Source: an uncultured Fluviicola sp. (lineage in GTDB: Bacteria > Bacteroidota > Bacteroidia > Flavobacteriales > Crocinitomicaceae). From it: 64,000 nucleotides of DNA. Shown piece by piece: positions 1-8,911 of this stretch; position 1 is the stretch's first letter, and the number at the start of each line of letters is the position of its first letter. Under the pieces are notes generated by a model. That model made no database searches and had not been told where the DNA came from. It was given only the letters and a program-made list of their open reading frames with translations. The stretch lies in assembly GCF_946478805.1 (NCBI RefSeq), contig NZ_CAMLDC010000004.1:124001-188000 (forward strand), read 5' to 3'. A program made the translations under genes and the position numbers.

Positions 1-848
1 AAAGATGGAAAGAAACTTTGACCGATTTCCATTTAAAATCATACCCTGTCGAGAAATACCTTTCCAAACTGAATCAAGGAATTGAAACAACTCTTCCCAG
101 CATCACGGAACTAGGTTTTAGCGACGTTCAAACACAGGAATTCCCTTCAACTTCCATTCCAACGGAAATCATCCGGAACTATCACGACACCAGGGATATT
201 CCTTCTCTTAACGGAACAACACGCCTAAGTATCCATTTGCGTTTTGGAACCATTTCAATTCGGGAATTGTTCAAAGAAGTCATTAAGATAAACAATGAGA
301 AATTTCTGAACGAATTGATTTGGCGAGATTTCTATCAAATGATCTTGTATTGGTATCCCGGAAGTGTAAATCATGCATTCAAATCCGAATATGACCGGAT
401 CGAATGGGAATTTAATGAAATCCAATTTCAAGCCTGGTGTGAAGGGAAAACCGGATATCCAATCGTGGATGCAGGAATGCGTGAGCTCAATAAAACCGGG
501 CACATGCACAATCGCGTACGTATGGTTGTTGCAAGTTTTTTGTGCAAACATCTCTTGCACGACTGGCGTTTAGGTGAACGCTATTTTGCGGAAAAATTAC
601 TGGATTTCGAATTGGCAAGCAATGTAGGTGGCTGGCAATGGGCAGCAGGTTCAGGTGTGGACGCCGCTCCTTATTTCCGGATCTTTAACCCGACAAGTCA
701 GCAAGAACGGTTTGATCCGCAATTCGAATACATCAAAAAATGGGTTCCGGAATTCGGAACTGCCGATTATCCTGAGCCGATCGTCGATCACAAATGGGCA
801 CGTGAACGCGTTTTGGAACGCTATAAAAAAGGATTGAATTCGAAATAA
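1..848 (+). CDS. phrB: Deoxyribodipyrimidine photolyase/cryptochrome family, C-terminal part (gene starts before window)
   Basis: The reading frame is open from the first bases of the window, so the 5' part (N-terminal antenna-binding Rossmann domain) lies outside. The visible 280 residues are the helical FAD-binding domain: a LRFGTIS segment, ELIWRDFYQ, GYPIVDAGMREL, MHNRVRM and DAAPYFRIFNP, all hallmark segments of photolyases. The enzyme uses blue light and reduced FAD to split cyclobutane pyrimidine dimers; the YFRIFNP and TGYP..DAGMREL blocks fit class I CPD photolyases, although a cryptochrome role cannot be excluded. Its TAA abuts the stop codon of the convergent downstream gene with no spacing and no obvious terminator. 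Confidence 0.9.
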   Translation, partial: RWKETLTDFHLKSYPVEKYLSKLNQGIETTLPSITELGFSDVQTQEFPSTSIPTEIIRNYHDTRDIPSLNGTTRLSIHLRFGTISIRELFKEVIKINNEKFLNELIWRDFYQMILYWYPGSVNHAFKSEYDRIEWEFNEIQFQAWCEGKTGYPIVDAGMRELNKTGHMHNRVRMVVASFLCKHLLHDWRLGERYFAEKLLDFELASNVGGWQWAAGSGVDAAPYFRIFNPTSQQERFDPQFEYIKKWVPEFGTADYPEPIVDHKWARERVLERYKKGLNSK

Positions 849-1481
849 CTACTCGCGACGCAATTCTCCCGCCCTCCATTTCTGAAGGAAGGTTGCCCAG
901 GCAAATGGATTCAGTAAGTTGTTTACCGGAGATTGCCCCATTGTATATAAACGCGTATTGTTCTGATTCACCACATTCCCGAATGAAAGTGATGCATCGC
1001 TGGGAACTAAGGAAGCAATATCAGCCAAACTTTGCCCGGATAATTGTTTTTGAGCTCTTATCATCGCATCATCATACGGGTTCATCTCCACAAATGCCTG
1101 TGCAAATGCTTCTTTTGAAGGCCAAGGATAAATGACAACCTCTTTCAATTGCACCGTATCAATGGTCATCATGTGAATAATGGAATAACGCGTTTCGCTT
1201 AAGGTATCCGGTACGATATAAGAAGAAGGTTTGTGCCCGTAATAGCGAAACAAAATTGTGTCGCCCGGTTGAACAACCATCGAAAAGAAACCGTAAATAT
1301 CGGCTATTGTTCCCCGATGAACAGTTCTATTGTAAACTGCGGCATACGGCATTTCCTGCAAACTATCTGAAGAAACGACTACACCCGACAATTGAACCAA
1401 TCGCTCTTCCTTTTGGGAAGCTGCGTTTAGCGAAATGGAAATGACCATTCCTATAAGTCCGTATTTCAACCAATTATTCAT
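849..1481 (-). CDS. Exported protein with N-terminal carboxypeptidase-regulatory-like domain
   Basis: A 210-residue protein with a short hydrophobic signal peptide (residues 5-22, likely cleaved near AASQ). Residues 30-110 read as a CarboxypepD_reg-like beta-sandwich: LSGVVVSSDS, PYAAVYN, GTIADIYGFFSM and GDTILFRYYGH, the pattern in which such domains describe a default, a surface property and a transmitted force in TonB-receptor plugs and other Bacteroidota envelope proteins. The C-terminal 100 residues are not recognised. It is therefore probably a periplasmic or outer-membrane-associated protein of unknown role. It converges on the photolyase gene with zero intergenic bases, and lies divergent from guaB. 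Confidence 0.7.
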   Translation of the reverse strand: MNNWLKYGLIGMVISISLNAASQKEERLVQLSGVVVSSDSLQEMPYAAVYNRTVHRGTIADIYGFFSMVVQPGDTILFRYYGHKPSSYIVPDTLSETRYSIIHMMTIDTVQLKEVVIYPWPSKEAFAQAFVEMNPYDDAMIRAQKQLSGQSLADIASLVPSDASLSFGNVVNQNNTRLYTMGQSPVNNLLNPFAWATFLQKWRAGELRRE

Positions 1482-1588
1482 ACTACAAGGTTACGTAATT
1501 TTCGATAATCCTAAAAAGCTTTCTGACCCCTTTAACAATAATTATCACGAAAAAGTAAGAAAGTTAATAGAAACTTTAACTAAAACGA

Positions 1589-1618
1589 TTTGTTTCTGCC
1601 CGAAAATAATTACTTTTG
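1589..1618 (+). promoter_or_regulatory. guaB promoter, Bacteroidota type
   Basis: TTTG at 1589-1592, 18 bases, then TACTTTTG at 1611-1618 matches the TTTG-N17/23-TAnnTTTG pattern of the Bacteroidota primary sigma factor. It would start transcription near 1622 and argues against the upstream in-frame TTG at 1616 being the guaB start. Confidence 0.7.
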
Positions 1619-1648
1619 CGAGAATTTATTTCAAAAATAGGTTCACAC

Positions 1649-3121
1649 ATGGCACTGTCCAATCTTAATTCAGTTAGAGAAGGTCTCACTTACGACGATG
1701 TACTCTTAGTCCCAGCATTTTCACAGGTTCTCCCTCGCGACGTTCAATTAAAAAGCAAAATCACACGCAATATTGAGGTCAACACCCCAATCGTTTCTGC
1801 AGCAATGGATACTGTTACGGAAGCAAGTTTGGCAATTGCACTTGCTCAGCACGGTGGAATTGGTGTAATTCACAAAAACATGACCATTGCGGATCAGGCA
1901 TTGGAAGTCCGGAAAGTAAAACGTTCAGAAAGCGGAATGATCTTAGATCCGGTCACACTTTCAGAACATGCATTGGTAAGTGATGCGCTTGCTTTGATGT
2001 CGGAATTTAAAATCGGAGGTATTCCGGTTATCGACGGAAGTAAAAAATTAAAAGGAATCATTACCAACCGCGACTTGCGTTTTGAAAAGGACCATTCAAG
2101 ACCGGTTCGCGAAATCATGACCACTGAAAACCTGATTACCACGAAAGACGGGACAAGTCTTGCAACGGCAGAAGAAATTTTACAAGAAAAGAAAATAGAA
2201 AAGTTACCGGTTGTTGATGCAGATAATACATTGATCGGATTAATCACTTACCGTGATATTATTAAAGTTAAAACGCATCCCAATTCTTGCAAGGATCAAT
2301 ACGGAAGATTACGTGTTGCCGCTGCTGTTGGTGTTACGCACGATACTATTGAGCGTGTACAAGCTCTTGTTGAGGCCGGCGTTGATGCTATAGTTATTGA
2401 TACGGCACATGGACACACGGAAGGTGTTGTCGTAAAACTAAAAGAAGTAAAAGCACAATTCCCGAACGTCGATGTAATTGTGGGAAATATAGCAACTGCC
2501 GCTGCCGCTAAATACCTGGTAGAGGCCGGAGCAGATGCAGTGAAAGTAGGGATCGGTCCCGGATCGATTTGTACCACTAGAATCATTGCTGGAGTTGGTG
2601 TTCCTCAACTTACCGCTGTAAACGATGTTGCATTGGCATTGGAAGGAACAGGAGTTCCCGTTATTGCAGATGGAGGTATCAGATATACCGGTGATATTGT
2701 AAAAGCAATAGCAGCAGGTGCTGACGTGGTAATGATCGGTTCCATGTTTGCAGGAGTAGAAGAATCACCCGGTGAAACAATCATTTACGAAGGAAGAAAA
2801 TTCAAATCTTATCGTGGAATGGGATCTTTGGAAGCCATGCAAAAAGGTTCCAAAGACCGTTATTTCCAGGATGCGGAAGACGATATCAAAAAATTGGTTC
2901 CGGAAGGAATTTCGGGACGTGTTCCTTACAAAGGAAACCTATTCGAAGTGGTTTACCAGATCGTTGGTGGTTTAAGAGCCGGAATGGGTTACTGCGGAGC
3001 AGGCTCCATCGGAAAATTGAAAGGGGCAGAATTCGTCCGGATCACTTCTGCCGGAATGCGCGAATCACATCCGCATGACGTGACCATTACCAGAGAAGCT
3101 CCGAATTATAGCTTGAAATAA
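1649..3121 (+). CDS. guaB: Inosine-5'-monophosphate dehydrogenase
   Basis: A 490-residue IMP dehydrogenase, which oxidises IMP to XMP with NAD+, the committed step of guanine nucleotide synthesis in the cytoplasm. The N-terminus [10 protein letters not shown] is diagnostic. Two CBS domains occupy roughly residues 95-205 (regulatory Bateman module, with GGIPV and KLPVVD segments). The catalytic loop GPGSICTTR places the nucleophilic cysteine at residue 308. GSMFAG, SYRGMGS and the C-terminal GYCGAGSI segments complete the barrel. The ATG at 1649 was chosen over the longer frame at 1616 because the latter overlaps the promoter -7 element and lacks family similarity. Confidence 0.97.
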   Translation: MALSNLNSVREGLTYDDVLLVPAFSQVLPRDVQLKSKITRNIEVNTPIVSAAMDTVTEASLAIALAQHGGIGVIHKNMTIADQALEVRKVKRSESGMILDPVTLSEHALVSDALALMSEFKIGGIPVIDGSKKLKGIITNRDLRFEKDHSRPVREIMTTENLITTKDGTSLATAEEILQEKKIEKLPVVDADNTLIGLITYRDIIKVKTHPNSCKDQYGRLRVAAAVGVTHDTIERVQALVEAGVDAIVIDTAHGHTEGVVVKLKEVKAQFPNVDVIVGNIATAAAAKYLVEAGADAVKVGIGPGSICTTRIIAGVGVPQLTAVNDVALALEGTGVPVIADGGIRYTGDIVKAIAAGADVVMIGSMFAGVEESPGETIIYEGRKFKSYRGMGSLEAMQKGSKDRYFQDAEDDIKKLVPEGISGRVPYKGNLFEVVYQIVGGLRAGMGYCGAGSIGKLKGAEFVRITSAGMRESHPHDVTITREAPNYSLK

Positions 3122-3152
3122 AGAGAAAATCGTTTTCGAGACCAAAGTATAG

Positions 3153-3185
3153 AATGGGGTGAATCGTTTTCACTCCATTTTTTTT
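3153..3185 (+). terminator. Rho-independent terminator after guaB
   Basis: An 11-bp stem (3153-3163 with 3169-3179, one G-U pair), 5-base loop, followed by a run of eight T. Confidence 0.8.
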
Positions 3186-3248
3186 GATGTCAAACCTTAA
3201 TTTTTTCTTAAATCAACCGAATTTACTTTCAAACCCGAAACAATGTGT

Positions 3249-3256
3249 TATTTTTG
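3249..3256 (+). promoter_or_regulatory. -7 promoter element of the prolyl isomerase gene
   Basis: TATTTTTG matches TAnnTTTG exactly and lies 32 bases before the ATG; a TTTC 18 bases upstream may serve as the -33 element. Confidence 0.55.
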
Positions 3257-3288
3257 GCGTTCTTGGTTTGACTAAAGTATTATAATAC

Positions 3289-5244
3289 ATGAAAAAACGA
3301 CTGATATTAGCCTTAGGAATTTTATGTTCCCTTAACACCATAGCCCAGACAGATAACGTAGTTATGGAGATTGACGGAAAAAAAGTTACTAAATCCGAAT
3401 TCCTACAAATCTATTTGAAGAACAACAACAATCCGAAGTACGATAAACAATCGCTGGATGAATACATGGAATTGTTCAAAAAATTCAAATTGAAAGTTGC
3501 AGAAGCAGAAGCACTTGGATATGATACGATTCCAAAATTGAAAAAGGAATTGGCGGGTTACAGGAAACAACTTTCCCAACCCTATTTAATTGATTCTTCG
3601 AAAAATAGTGCGTTAGTAGCCCAGGCATATGAGCGTATGAAAAATGAAGTTCACGCAGCTCATATTTTGGTAAAAGTTGCTGAAAATGCTTCACCTGAAG
3701 ATACACTTGCAGCTTACAACAGAATTCTTGCTATCAAAAAACGCATTGAAAATGGTGAGGACTTTGCAACTGTAGCCAGAGGAAAAAATGGTTCAGATGA
3801 TCCTTCAGCAGTCAGAAACGGTGGAGATTTAGGGTATTTCACTGCTTTTCAAATGGTTTATCAATTTGAAGAAGCTGCTTACAAGACTCCGGTTGGAAAA
3901 ATCTCCAACCCGGTTCGCACGAAATTCGGTTACCACATTCTGAAAGTAATGGACATTCGTCCGGCAAGAGGAACAATGAAAGCTGCCCATATCATGGTAG
4001 CAACAGGAAAAGACGCCGGTGCAGACGAAATCGAAAGTGCACGTAAAAAAGTAGATGAGATCTACGCTAAATTACAAGCAGGCGAATCCTTTGAACAATT
4101 GGCGAGCGAATTCTCAGATGACGCACAAACAGCAGAAAAAGGCGGAGAACTTCCTCTTTTTGGAACCGGCACAACAACGCGTATGGTTCCCGAATTCGAA
4201 GAAGCTGCATTTTCACTTACTGCAAACGGAGAAATTTCCAAACCGGTACAAACTGCATTCGGATTTCACATTATCAAACGTTTGGACCTGACTCCACTTC
4301 GTTCATTTGATGAATTGAAAAAAGAAATTCAAGGAAAAGTAAATAAAGATGAGCGCTCGGTTGTAACGCAAAATTCATTTATTGAAAATTTGAAAAAAAC
4401 TTACGCTTTCAAAGACAGTTATAGCAAAACAAATAAATGGTTTGTACAAAGTATCGATACCAATTACTTCAAAGGAACATGGAATGCAGATGCATTGAAA
4501 ACAAATACGGCCATGTTTACCTTGGATAAAAAAGCGTATACTCAAAAAGAATTCGCATCATACCTTCAAAAAAACTATAGAAGTTTTAGAAATATGGATT
4601 CGAAATCATTGGTTGAAAAACAATACAAAGCTTGGCAAAACAGCGAAATACTGGCATACGAAGAAAGCAAACTGGACAGCAAATATCCTGACTTCAAAGC
4701 ATTGATGCAGGAATACCATGACGGTATCCTACTTTATGAGATCATGTCTGACAAGGTCTGGAACAAGGCAATTAAAGACACTTCAGGATTGAAAACATTC
4801 TTTGAAGGTCACAACAGTAATTATACTTGGGGGAAACGCTACAATGCTTATGTATATGAGTGTTTGAATGACGATATCTCGAAAAAGGTGGCAACGATGT
4901 TAAAAAGTGACACGATTTCGTCCCGTACGATCATCAATGCAATCAACAAGGATTCTGAATTGAACTTACGTGTAAGAACAGGTAAATTTGAAGTTGAGAC
5001 GACTCCTTACCTGAAAGGACGTGATTTGAAAAAAGGTGTAAACCCGGCTTATGTCTACGAAGGTAAATATTACATTTTGAAAATAGACGAAATCCTTGAG
5101 CCTACTACCAAGACAATGTCAGAAGCAAAGGGAGCTGCAACTTCAGATTATCAGAACTATTTGGAGAAAGAATGGCTGGCGGAAATCGCTAAGAAGCATC
5201 CGATTGTCATTCATGAACAAGTCCTTTACAGTTTAGGAAAATAA
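3289..5244 (+). CDS. Exported peptidylprolyl isomerase with two parvulin (PpiC) domains
   Basis: A 651-residue protein with a signal peptide (residues 1-19, cleavage near TIAQ), so periplasmic. A helical SurA-like N-terminal segment (25-110) is followed by two tandem rotamase domains: about 120-225 (AAHILVKV, GGDLGYF, FGYHILKV) and about 230-335 (AAHIMVAT, GGELPLFG, FGFHIIKR). The C-terminal 300 residues are family-specific. The usual role is catalysing X-Pro isomerisation and chaperoning outer-membrane protein folding. It is followed by its own terminator, a second parvulin gene and moxR, an arrangement that suggests a shared envelope-assembly function (inference). Confidence 0.92.
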   Translation: MKKRLILALGILCSLNTIAQTDNVVMEIDGKKVTKSEFLQIYLKNNNNPKYDKQSLDEYMELFKKFKLKVAEAEALGYDTIPKLKKELAGYRKQLSQPYLIDSSKNSALVAQAYERMKNEVHAAHILVKVAENASPEDTLAAYNRILAIKKRIENGEDFATVARGKNGSDDPSAVRNGGDLGYFTAFQMVYQFEEAAYKTPVGKISNPVRTKFGYHILKVMDIRPARGTMKAAHIMVATGKDAGADEIESARKKVDEIYAKLQAGESFEQLASEFSDDAQTAEKGGELPLFGTGTTTRMVPEFEEAAFSLTANGEISKPVQTAFGFHIIKRLDLTPLRSFDELKKEIQGKVNKDERSVVTQNSFIENLKKTYAFKDSYSKTNKWFVQSIDTNYFKGTWNADALKTNTAMFTLDKKAYTQKEFASYLQKNYRSFRNMDSKSLVEKQYKAWQNSEILAYEESKLDSKYPDFKALMQEYHDGILLYEIMSDKVWNKAIKDTSGLKTFFEGHNSNYTWGKRYNAYVYECLNDDISKKVATMLKSDTISSRTIINAINKDSELNLRVRTGKFEVETTPYLKGRDLKKGVNPAYVYEGKYYILKIDEILEPTTKTMSEAKGAATSDYQNYLEKEWLAEIAKKHPIVIHEQVLYSLGK

Positions 5245-5251
5245 CAGTTAG

Positions 5252-5280
5252 AAAAGCCGGTCTCAACCGGTTTTTCTTTT
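5252..5280 (+). terminator. Terminator after the two-domain prolyl isomerase
   Basis: A stem with CCGGT/ACCGG core (5252-5261 with 5266-5275), short loop, then a T-rich tail. Confidence 0.65.
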
Positions 5281-5371
5281 TAATAAAAAAGTTAATTCTT
5301 AAAATAATGTAATTTGCCGGACGTTATTGATTGAATCTCAAAAAAGAACACGAAATTAGCGGTTCATTCGC

Positions 5372-6766
5372 ATGATAAAAAAGAACATGAAATACAGCAT
5401 ATTCCTTAGTTTACTTTTCACTTTGGCATTCACAAAGACCTTTGCCCAACCCAAAATAATTGACAAGGTAGTTGCACAAGTGGGTGACAACATCGTTCTC
5501 TATTCTGAAATTGAGGGACAAAAACAGTCCATGAAGCAGAATGGTGTCACCGATGCTGACATTGATGAATGTGCTCTTTTAGAGCAAATGCTTTATAACT
5601 TCCTACTGGTGAACCAAGCTGAATTAGACTCGATCCAAATCAGTGATGAGCAAGTAGATGCCGAAATGGAAAACAGGCTTCGGGTGATTGAAGGTCAGAT
5701 GAAGAATGTGAAAGACGATAAGGGAAATCCAATTACGATTGAGTCCTTTTATGGAAAAACAAAACTACAGATCAAGGAAGAATTCCGGGGAACTATCAAG
5801 AAAAGATTGCAAGGTCAGGAAGTAGAACGCGGAATCACTGCAACAATAGATGTTTCACCCTTGGAGGTGGAGACTTTCTTTACTCAGATTCCCAAAGACA
5901 GTTTACCCTACATCAACTCGCAGCTTTCCTTTCAACAAATTGCCATTTTCCCCAAGATTACAAAAGCAGACAAGGAAGCTGCATTTAAACAAATTTCCGA
6001 TCTGAGGAAGCAGGTTGTTGCCGGAAGAACTACGTTCTGTTCTGCGGCATCTTTTTATTCTGAGGATCCTGGAAGTGCCAAAGCCTGTGGACGGATTGAA
6101 GGCACGCGCGGGACAATGGTACGTCCTTTTGAAGCAACAGCATACAGCTTAAAGGTGGGTGAAATCAGTGACGTATTCGAAACAGATTTCGGATACCACT
6201 TTATGCAGCTGATCGAACGAAAAGGTGATGATTACATCGTGAATCATATCCTGATTGCACCGAAATTCAGCTTGGACAGCCTCGATGCTTCCAGCAAACG
6301 AATGGAAAGATGTTATGAAGAGTTAAAACAGAACAAATTGATTTGGGACGATGCAGTGAAAATCTATTCGAATGATGTTAACACGAAAGAAAACAAAGGA
6401 TATATTACAAACCCGATCACAGGAGAAATCAAATGGAGTGTGGAGCAGGTGAACCAAGTTGACCCCATGATGTTCCAATTGACTGATGGTCTGGAATTGA
6501 ATCAGATCACTACTCCAAACTTGTATTACGATTTTAATGAGCGAAAAGAAGCGATTCGAATTGTTCGTATTGCTGAAAGAACAAAACCTCACGTTGGAAA
6601 CCTTATCGATGATTACAATTTGTTCCGTATGATGGCATTGGAAGAGAAAAAACAAAAGGCAATCTCTGCTTGGACAAAAACAAAAATTTCAACTGCATAT
6701 ATTCGAATCGATGATTCATTCAAGGATTGTCACTTTGAAAATCAATGGATCCCTAAAGCACCTTAA
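5372..6766 (+). CDS. SurA-like peptidylprolyl isomerase
   Basis: A 464-residue exported protein; signal peptide in residues 6-24 (cleavage near TFAQ). An ATG five codons downstream is an equally possible start. The segment IIDKVVAQVGDNIVLYSEI is the typical SurA N-terminal opening, followed by a helical chaperone core. One intact parvulin domain spans about 180-285 (FQQIAIFP, FGYHFMQLIE); a second, degenerate copy follows (HILIAPKF, GYITNP). In the family, such proteins escort unfolded beta-barrel proteins across the periplasm. It lies 18 bases upstream of moxR and is probably cotranscribed with it. Confidence 0.9.
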   Translation: MIKKNMKYSIFLSLLFTLAFTKTFAQPKIIDKVVAQVGDNIVLYSEIEGQKQSMKQNGVTDADIDECALLEQMLYNFLLVNQAELDSIQISDEQVDAEMENRLRVIEGQMKNVKDDKGNPITIESFYGKTKLQIKEEFRGTIKKRLQGQEVERGITATIDVSPLEVETFFTQIPKDSLPYINSQLSFQQIAIFPKITKADKEAAFKQISDLRKQVVAGRTTFCSAASFYSEDPGSAKACGRIEGTRGTMVRPFEATAYSLKVGEISDVFETDFGYHFMQLIERKGDDYIVNHILIAPKFSLDSLDASSKRMERCYEELKQNKLIWDDAVKIYSNDVNTKENKGYITNPITGEIKWSVEQVNQVDPMMFQLTDGLELNQITTPNLYYDFNERKEAIRIVRIAERTKPHVGNLIDDYNLFRMMALEEKKQKAISAWTKTKISTAYIRIDDSFKDCHFENQWIPKAP

Positions 6767-6784
6767 AGAAAAACTATAAAACTT

Positions 6785-7741
6785 ATGTCAGACGTAGCTG
6801 CTATTGAACAACTGGTAAAAGACTATAAAGCTCTCAAAAACGAAATTCATCAGGTAATTGTTGGTCAGGAAGAAGTTGTTGACCAGGTATTGATTTCAAT
6901 ATTCTCCAGAGGACATTGTTTACTTGTTGGAGTTCCCGGATTAGCAAAAACCTTATTGGTGAATACCATTGCCGATACATTAGGTTTGTCTTTCAACCGT
7001 GTTCAGTTTACCCCCGACCTGATGCCATCAGACATTGTCGGTTCTGAAATCCTGGATGAAAGTCGCCAATTCAAATTCATCAAAGGTCCTTTATTCAATA
7101 ATATCATCCTGGCGGATGAGATTAACCGTACACCTCCCAAAACGCAATCCGCACTATTGGAGGCGATGCAGGAAAGAAGAGTTACTGCTGCCGGAACTAC
7201 TTATACCCTTCCGCATCCATTCTTCGTACTGGCAACTCAAAACCCGATAGAACAAGAAGGAACATATCCGTTACCTGAAGCTCAATTAGACCGTTTCATG
7301 TTCAACATCTGGGTAGATTACCCAAGCTTTGTTGAAGAATTGGCAATCGTAAAAAGTACCACGTCAGACACGAAAATCACATTGAACCGAATTGTTTCAG
7401 GAGAAAAGATTGCAGAATACCAGGAATTGATCCGTCGTATTCCGGTTCCGGATAATGTATTGGAATATGCTGTGAAACTGGTTGCAAAAACACGTAAGGA
7501 CAATCCATTGGCTCCACAACTCACGAAAGATTTCATTTCATGGGGAGCCGGTCCGAGAGCATCTCAATACTTGATTATCGGTGCAAAATGCCACGCTGCT
7601 TTACACGGTCGTTTCTCACCGGATATCGATGATGTGAAAGCGGTTGCTTTGCCGATCTTAAGACACCGCATCGTCCGGAATTACCGCGCAGAAGCAGAAG
7701 GTTATTCCAATGACCGGATTATTACAGAATTGATGAAGTGA
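6785..7741 (+). CDS. MoxR-family AAA+ ATPase
   Basis: A 318-residue cytoplasmic ATPase. Walker A GVPGLAKT (about 50-57), Walker B ILADEINR (about 108-115), sensor segment ATQNPIEQEGTYPLPEAQLDRF and arginine-finger region place it in the MoxR/AAA_3 group, chaperone-like ATPases that usually mature partner proteins carrying DUF58 and von Willebrand factor A domains. Here no DUF58 or BatA/BatB gene follows; instead a strong terminator ends the unit 28 bases after the stop. Its partner must be encoded elsewhere, or it serves the upstream prolyl-isomerase products (inference). Confidence 0.95.
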   Translation: MSDVAAIEQLVKDYKALKNEIHQVIVGQEEVVDQVLISIFSRGHCLLVGVPGLAKTLLVNTIADTLGLSFNRVQFTPDLMPSDIVGSEILDESRQFKFIKGPLFNNIILADEINRTPPKTQSALLEAMQERRVTAAGTTYTLPHPFFVLATQNPIEQEGTYPLPEAQLDRFMFNIWVDYPSFVEELAIVKSTTSDTKITLNRIVSGEKIAEYQELIRRIPVPDNVLEYAVKLVAKTRKDNPLAPQLTKDFISWGAGPRASQYLIIGAKCHAALHGRFSPDIDDVKAVALPILRHRIVRNYRAEAEGYSNDRIITELMK

Positions 7742-7768
7742 AATTCATTGTAACAAATTGATAAACAA

Positions 7769-7810
7769 AAAAGGGACGTCTCGCATATGCAGAACGTCCC
7801 TTTTCATTTT
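7769..7810. terminator. Bidirectional terminator between moxR and a convergent lipoprotein gene
   Basis: Perfect 11-bp inverted repeat (7769-7779 with 7794-7804) flanked by A-run and T-run; the loop holds the small palindrome GCATATGC. Confidence 0.85.
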
Positions 7811-7824
7811 TTTATACTGATTCC

Positions 7825-8670
7825 TTATACGCTAATCGTATACGTATGTCCATCGATCACAATCGTAAATGTTCCGTCACAGTCACCTGTCCCGTAATCA
7901 ATTGTACGTGTTGATTTTCCTGTTGGTGTAATTTCTAAAGTTCCTTTTGTAATGTAAGGACAATATGCTTTTACATGAAGCGGACTCGTCACATTTGCAA
8001 CGTAGCCATCACCGTTCACAACTTGCGCTGTTGCAGTTCCGGTCACATCCCATTCATCATCCGCAATACTCCAGGTACTGTAGCCGTTGGTAAATGTCCG
8101 GACCTGAGCTGAAACATAGGTTGCAACTTCTCCTGTCGTCAATGTCACAACACCATTGATATCCACATCATAATATGGTTGGCTTTGGCCGTTTACACCC
8201 ATATTCTCAACTGTCATCACACCTTCTACCTTATTGTCATTCACATAGTAGTTTACCGGAGTGAATTTCACGATTGTTCCCTGGTTATAATACGCTCCGT
8301 TGTAAGAAATAATCAACTTCCCGCGACGTTGCTTGTAATCATTACAAGTACAGTTAGCAGTTCCCCAATCGATTGTAATGGTATCTTGAACACCAACAGT
8401 ATCCAATGTGATAATTACGTTACAGTCTGCTTTTTCAGCTTCCGTAACGCTATGGCTATCCTGGTATTTGTAAATTGGTTTCCCAATACCATAAACAAAG
8501 ACACCTCCTTTATAAGCCTGGTCAGACATGTTTGCCATTTCAGCAAATGCATTTTCTACAATGGCATTTGTTTTTGGAGCACTACTTTCGTCATACGCCC
8601 ATTTCTTCTTACATGAAGCAACTTGAACTATTGCCGCAAGAGAAAAAGTAAAAATTAAGAATCGTTTCAT
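7825..8670 (-). CDS. Hypothetical lipoprotein
   Basis: A 281-residue protein with a lipoprotein signal peptide; the lipobox VASC puts the lipidated cysteine at residue 20, so it is anchored in the envelope. The mature part is beta-rich and polar (repeated segments such as DTITIDWG, RRGKLIISYNG, GVVTLTTG, TFTIVIDGHTY). Three CxC/CNC-type cysteines occur around residue 105. Two parts of the chain, around 85-125 and 240-275, look alike (DWGTANCTCND..RRGKLIIS versus DYGTGDCDGTFTIVI), suggesting an internal duplication. I do not recognise the family. It stands alone between two convergent/divergent units. Confidence 0.75.
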   Translation of the reverse strand: MKRFLIFTFSLAAIVQVASCKKKWAYDESSAPKTNAIVENAFAEMANMSDQAYKGGVFVYGIGKPIYKYQDSHSVTEAEKADCNVIITLDTVGVQDTITIDWGTANCTCNDYKQRRGKLIISYNGAYYNQGTIVKFTPVNYYVNDNKVEGVMTVENMGVNGQSQPYYDVDINGVVTLTTGEVATYVSAQVRTFTNGYSTWSIADDEWDVTGTATAQVVNGDGYVANVTSPLHVKAYCPYITKGTLEITPTGKSTRTIDYGTGDCDGTFTIVIDGHTYTISV

Positions 8671-8899
8671 TTCAATGTAGTTTTAGAATTGCGAATATCG
8701 TTGATAACAAATAACATACCAAACCTTTTTCGTATAAATGAGTAAATATCACTTTTAATCGATTATTTCGCGAAAAGTTACACTTCTTGTTAAAATCTGA
8801 TTGACAAAATCCCCCCATTTACGGCACTTCATTTCGTTGTTCACATTTCAGTATTAATAGTTTCAACGGTCAGATCCGAATCCGACATCAGCTTCCACC

Positions 8900-8907
8900 T
8901 ATCTTTG
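8900..8907 (+). promoter_or_regulatory. -7 promoter element almost touching the next start codon
   Basis: TATCTTTG matches TAnnTTTG; the ATG at 8912 is four bases further on, so the transcript would be nearly leaderless. No convincing -33 element is visible. Confidence 0.5.
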
Positions 8908-8911
8908 TTCC

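Noticed and set aside
1616..1648. TTG start for guaB
   Set aside because: It overlaps the -7 promoter element; ATG at 1649 fits the family.
1435..1668. 77-codon plus-strand frame before guaB
   Set aside because: It covers the guaB promoter and the 5' end of the divergent gene; no coding-like composition.
8179..8616. 145-codon plus-strand frame
   Set aside because: Complete antisense overlap with the lipoprotein gene that has a clear lipobox and signal peptide.
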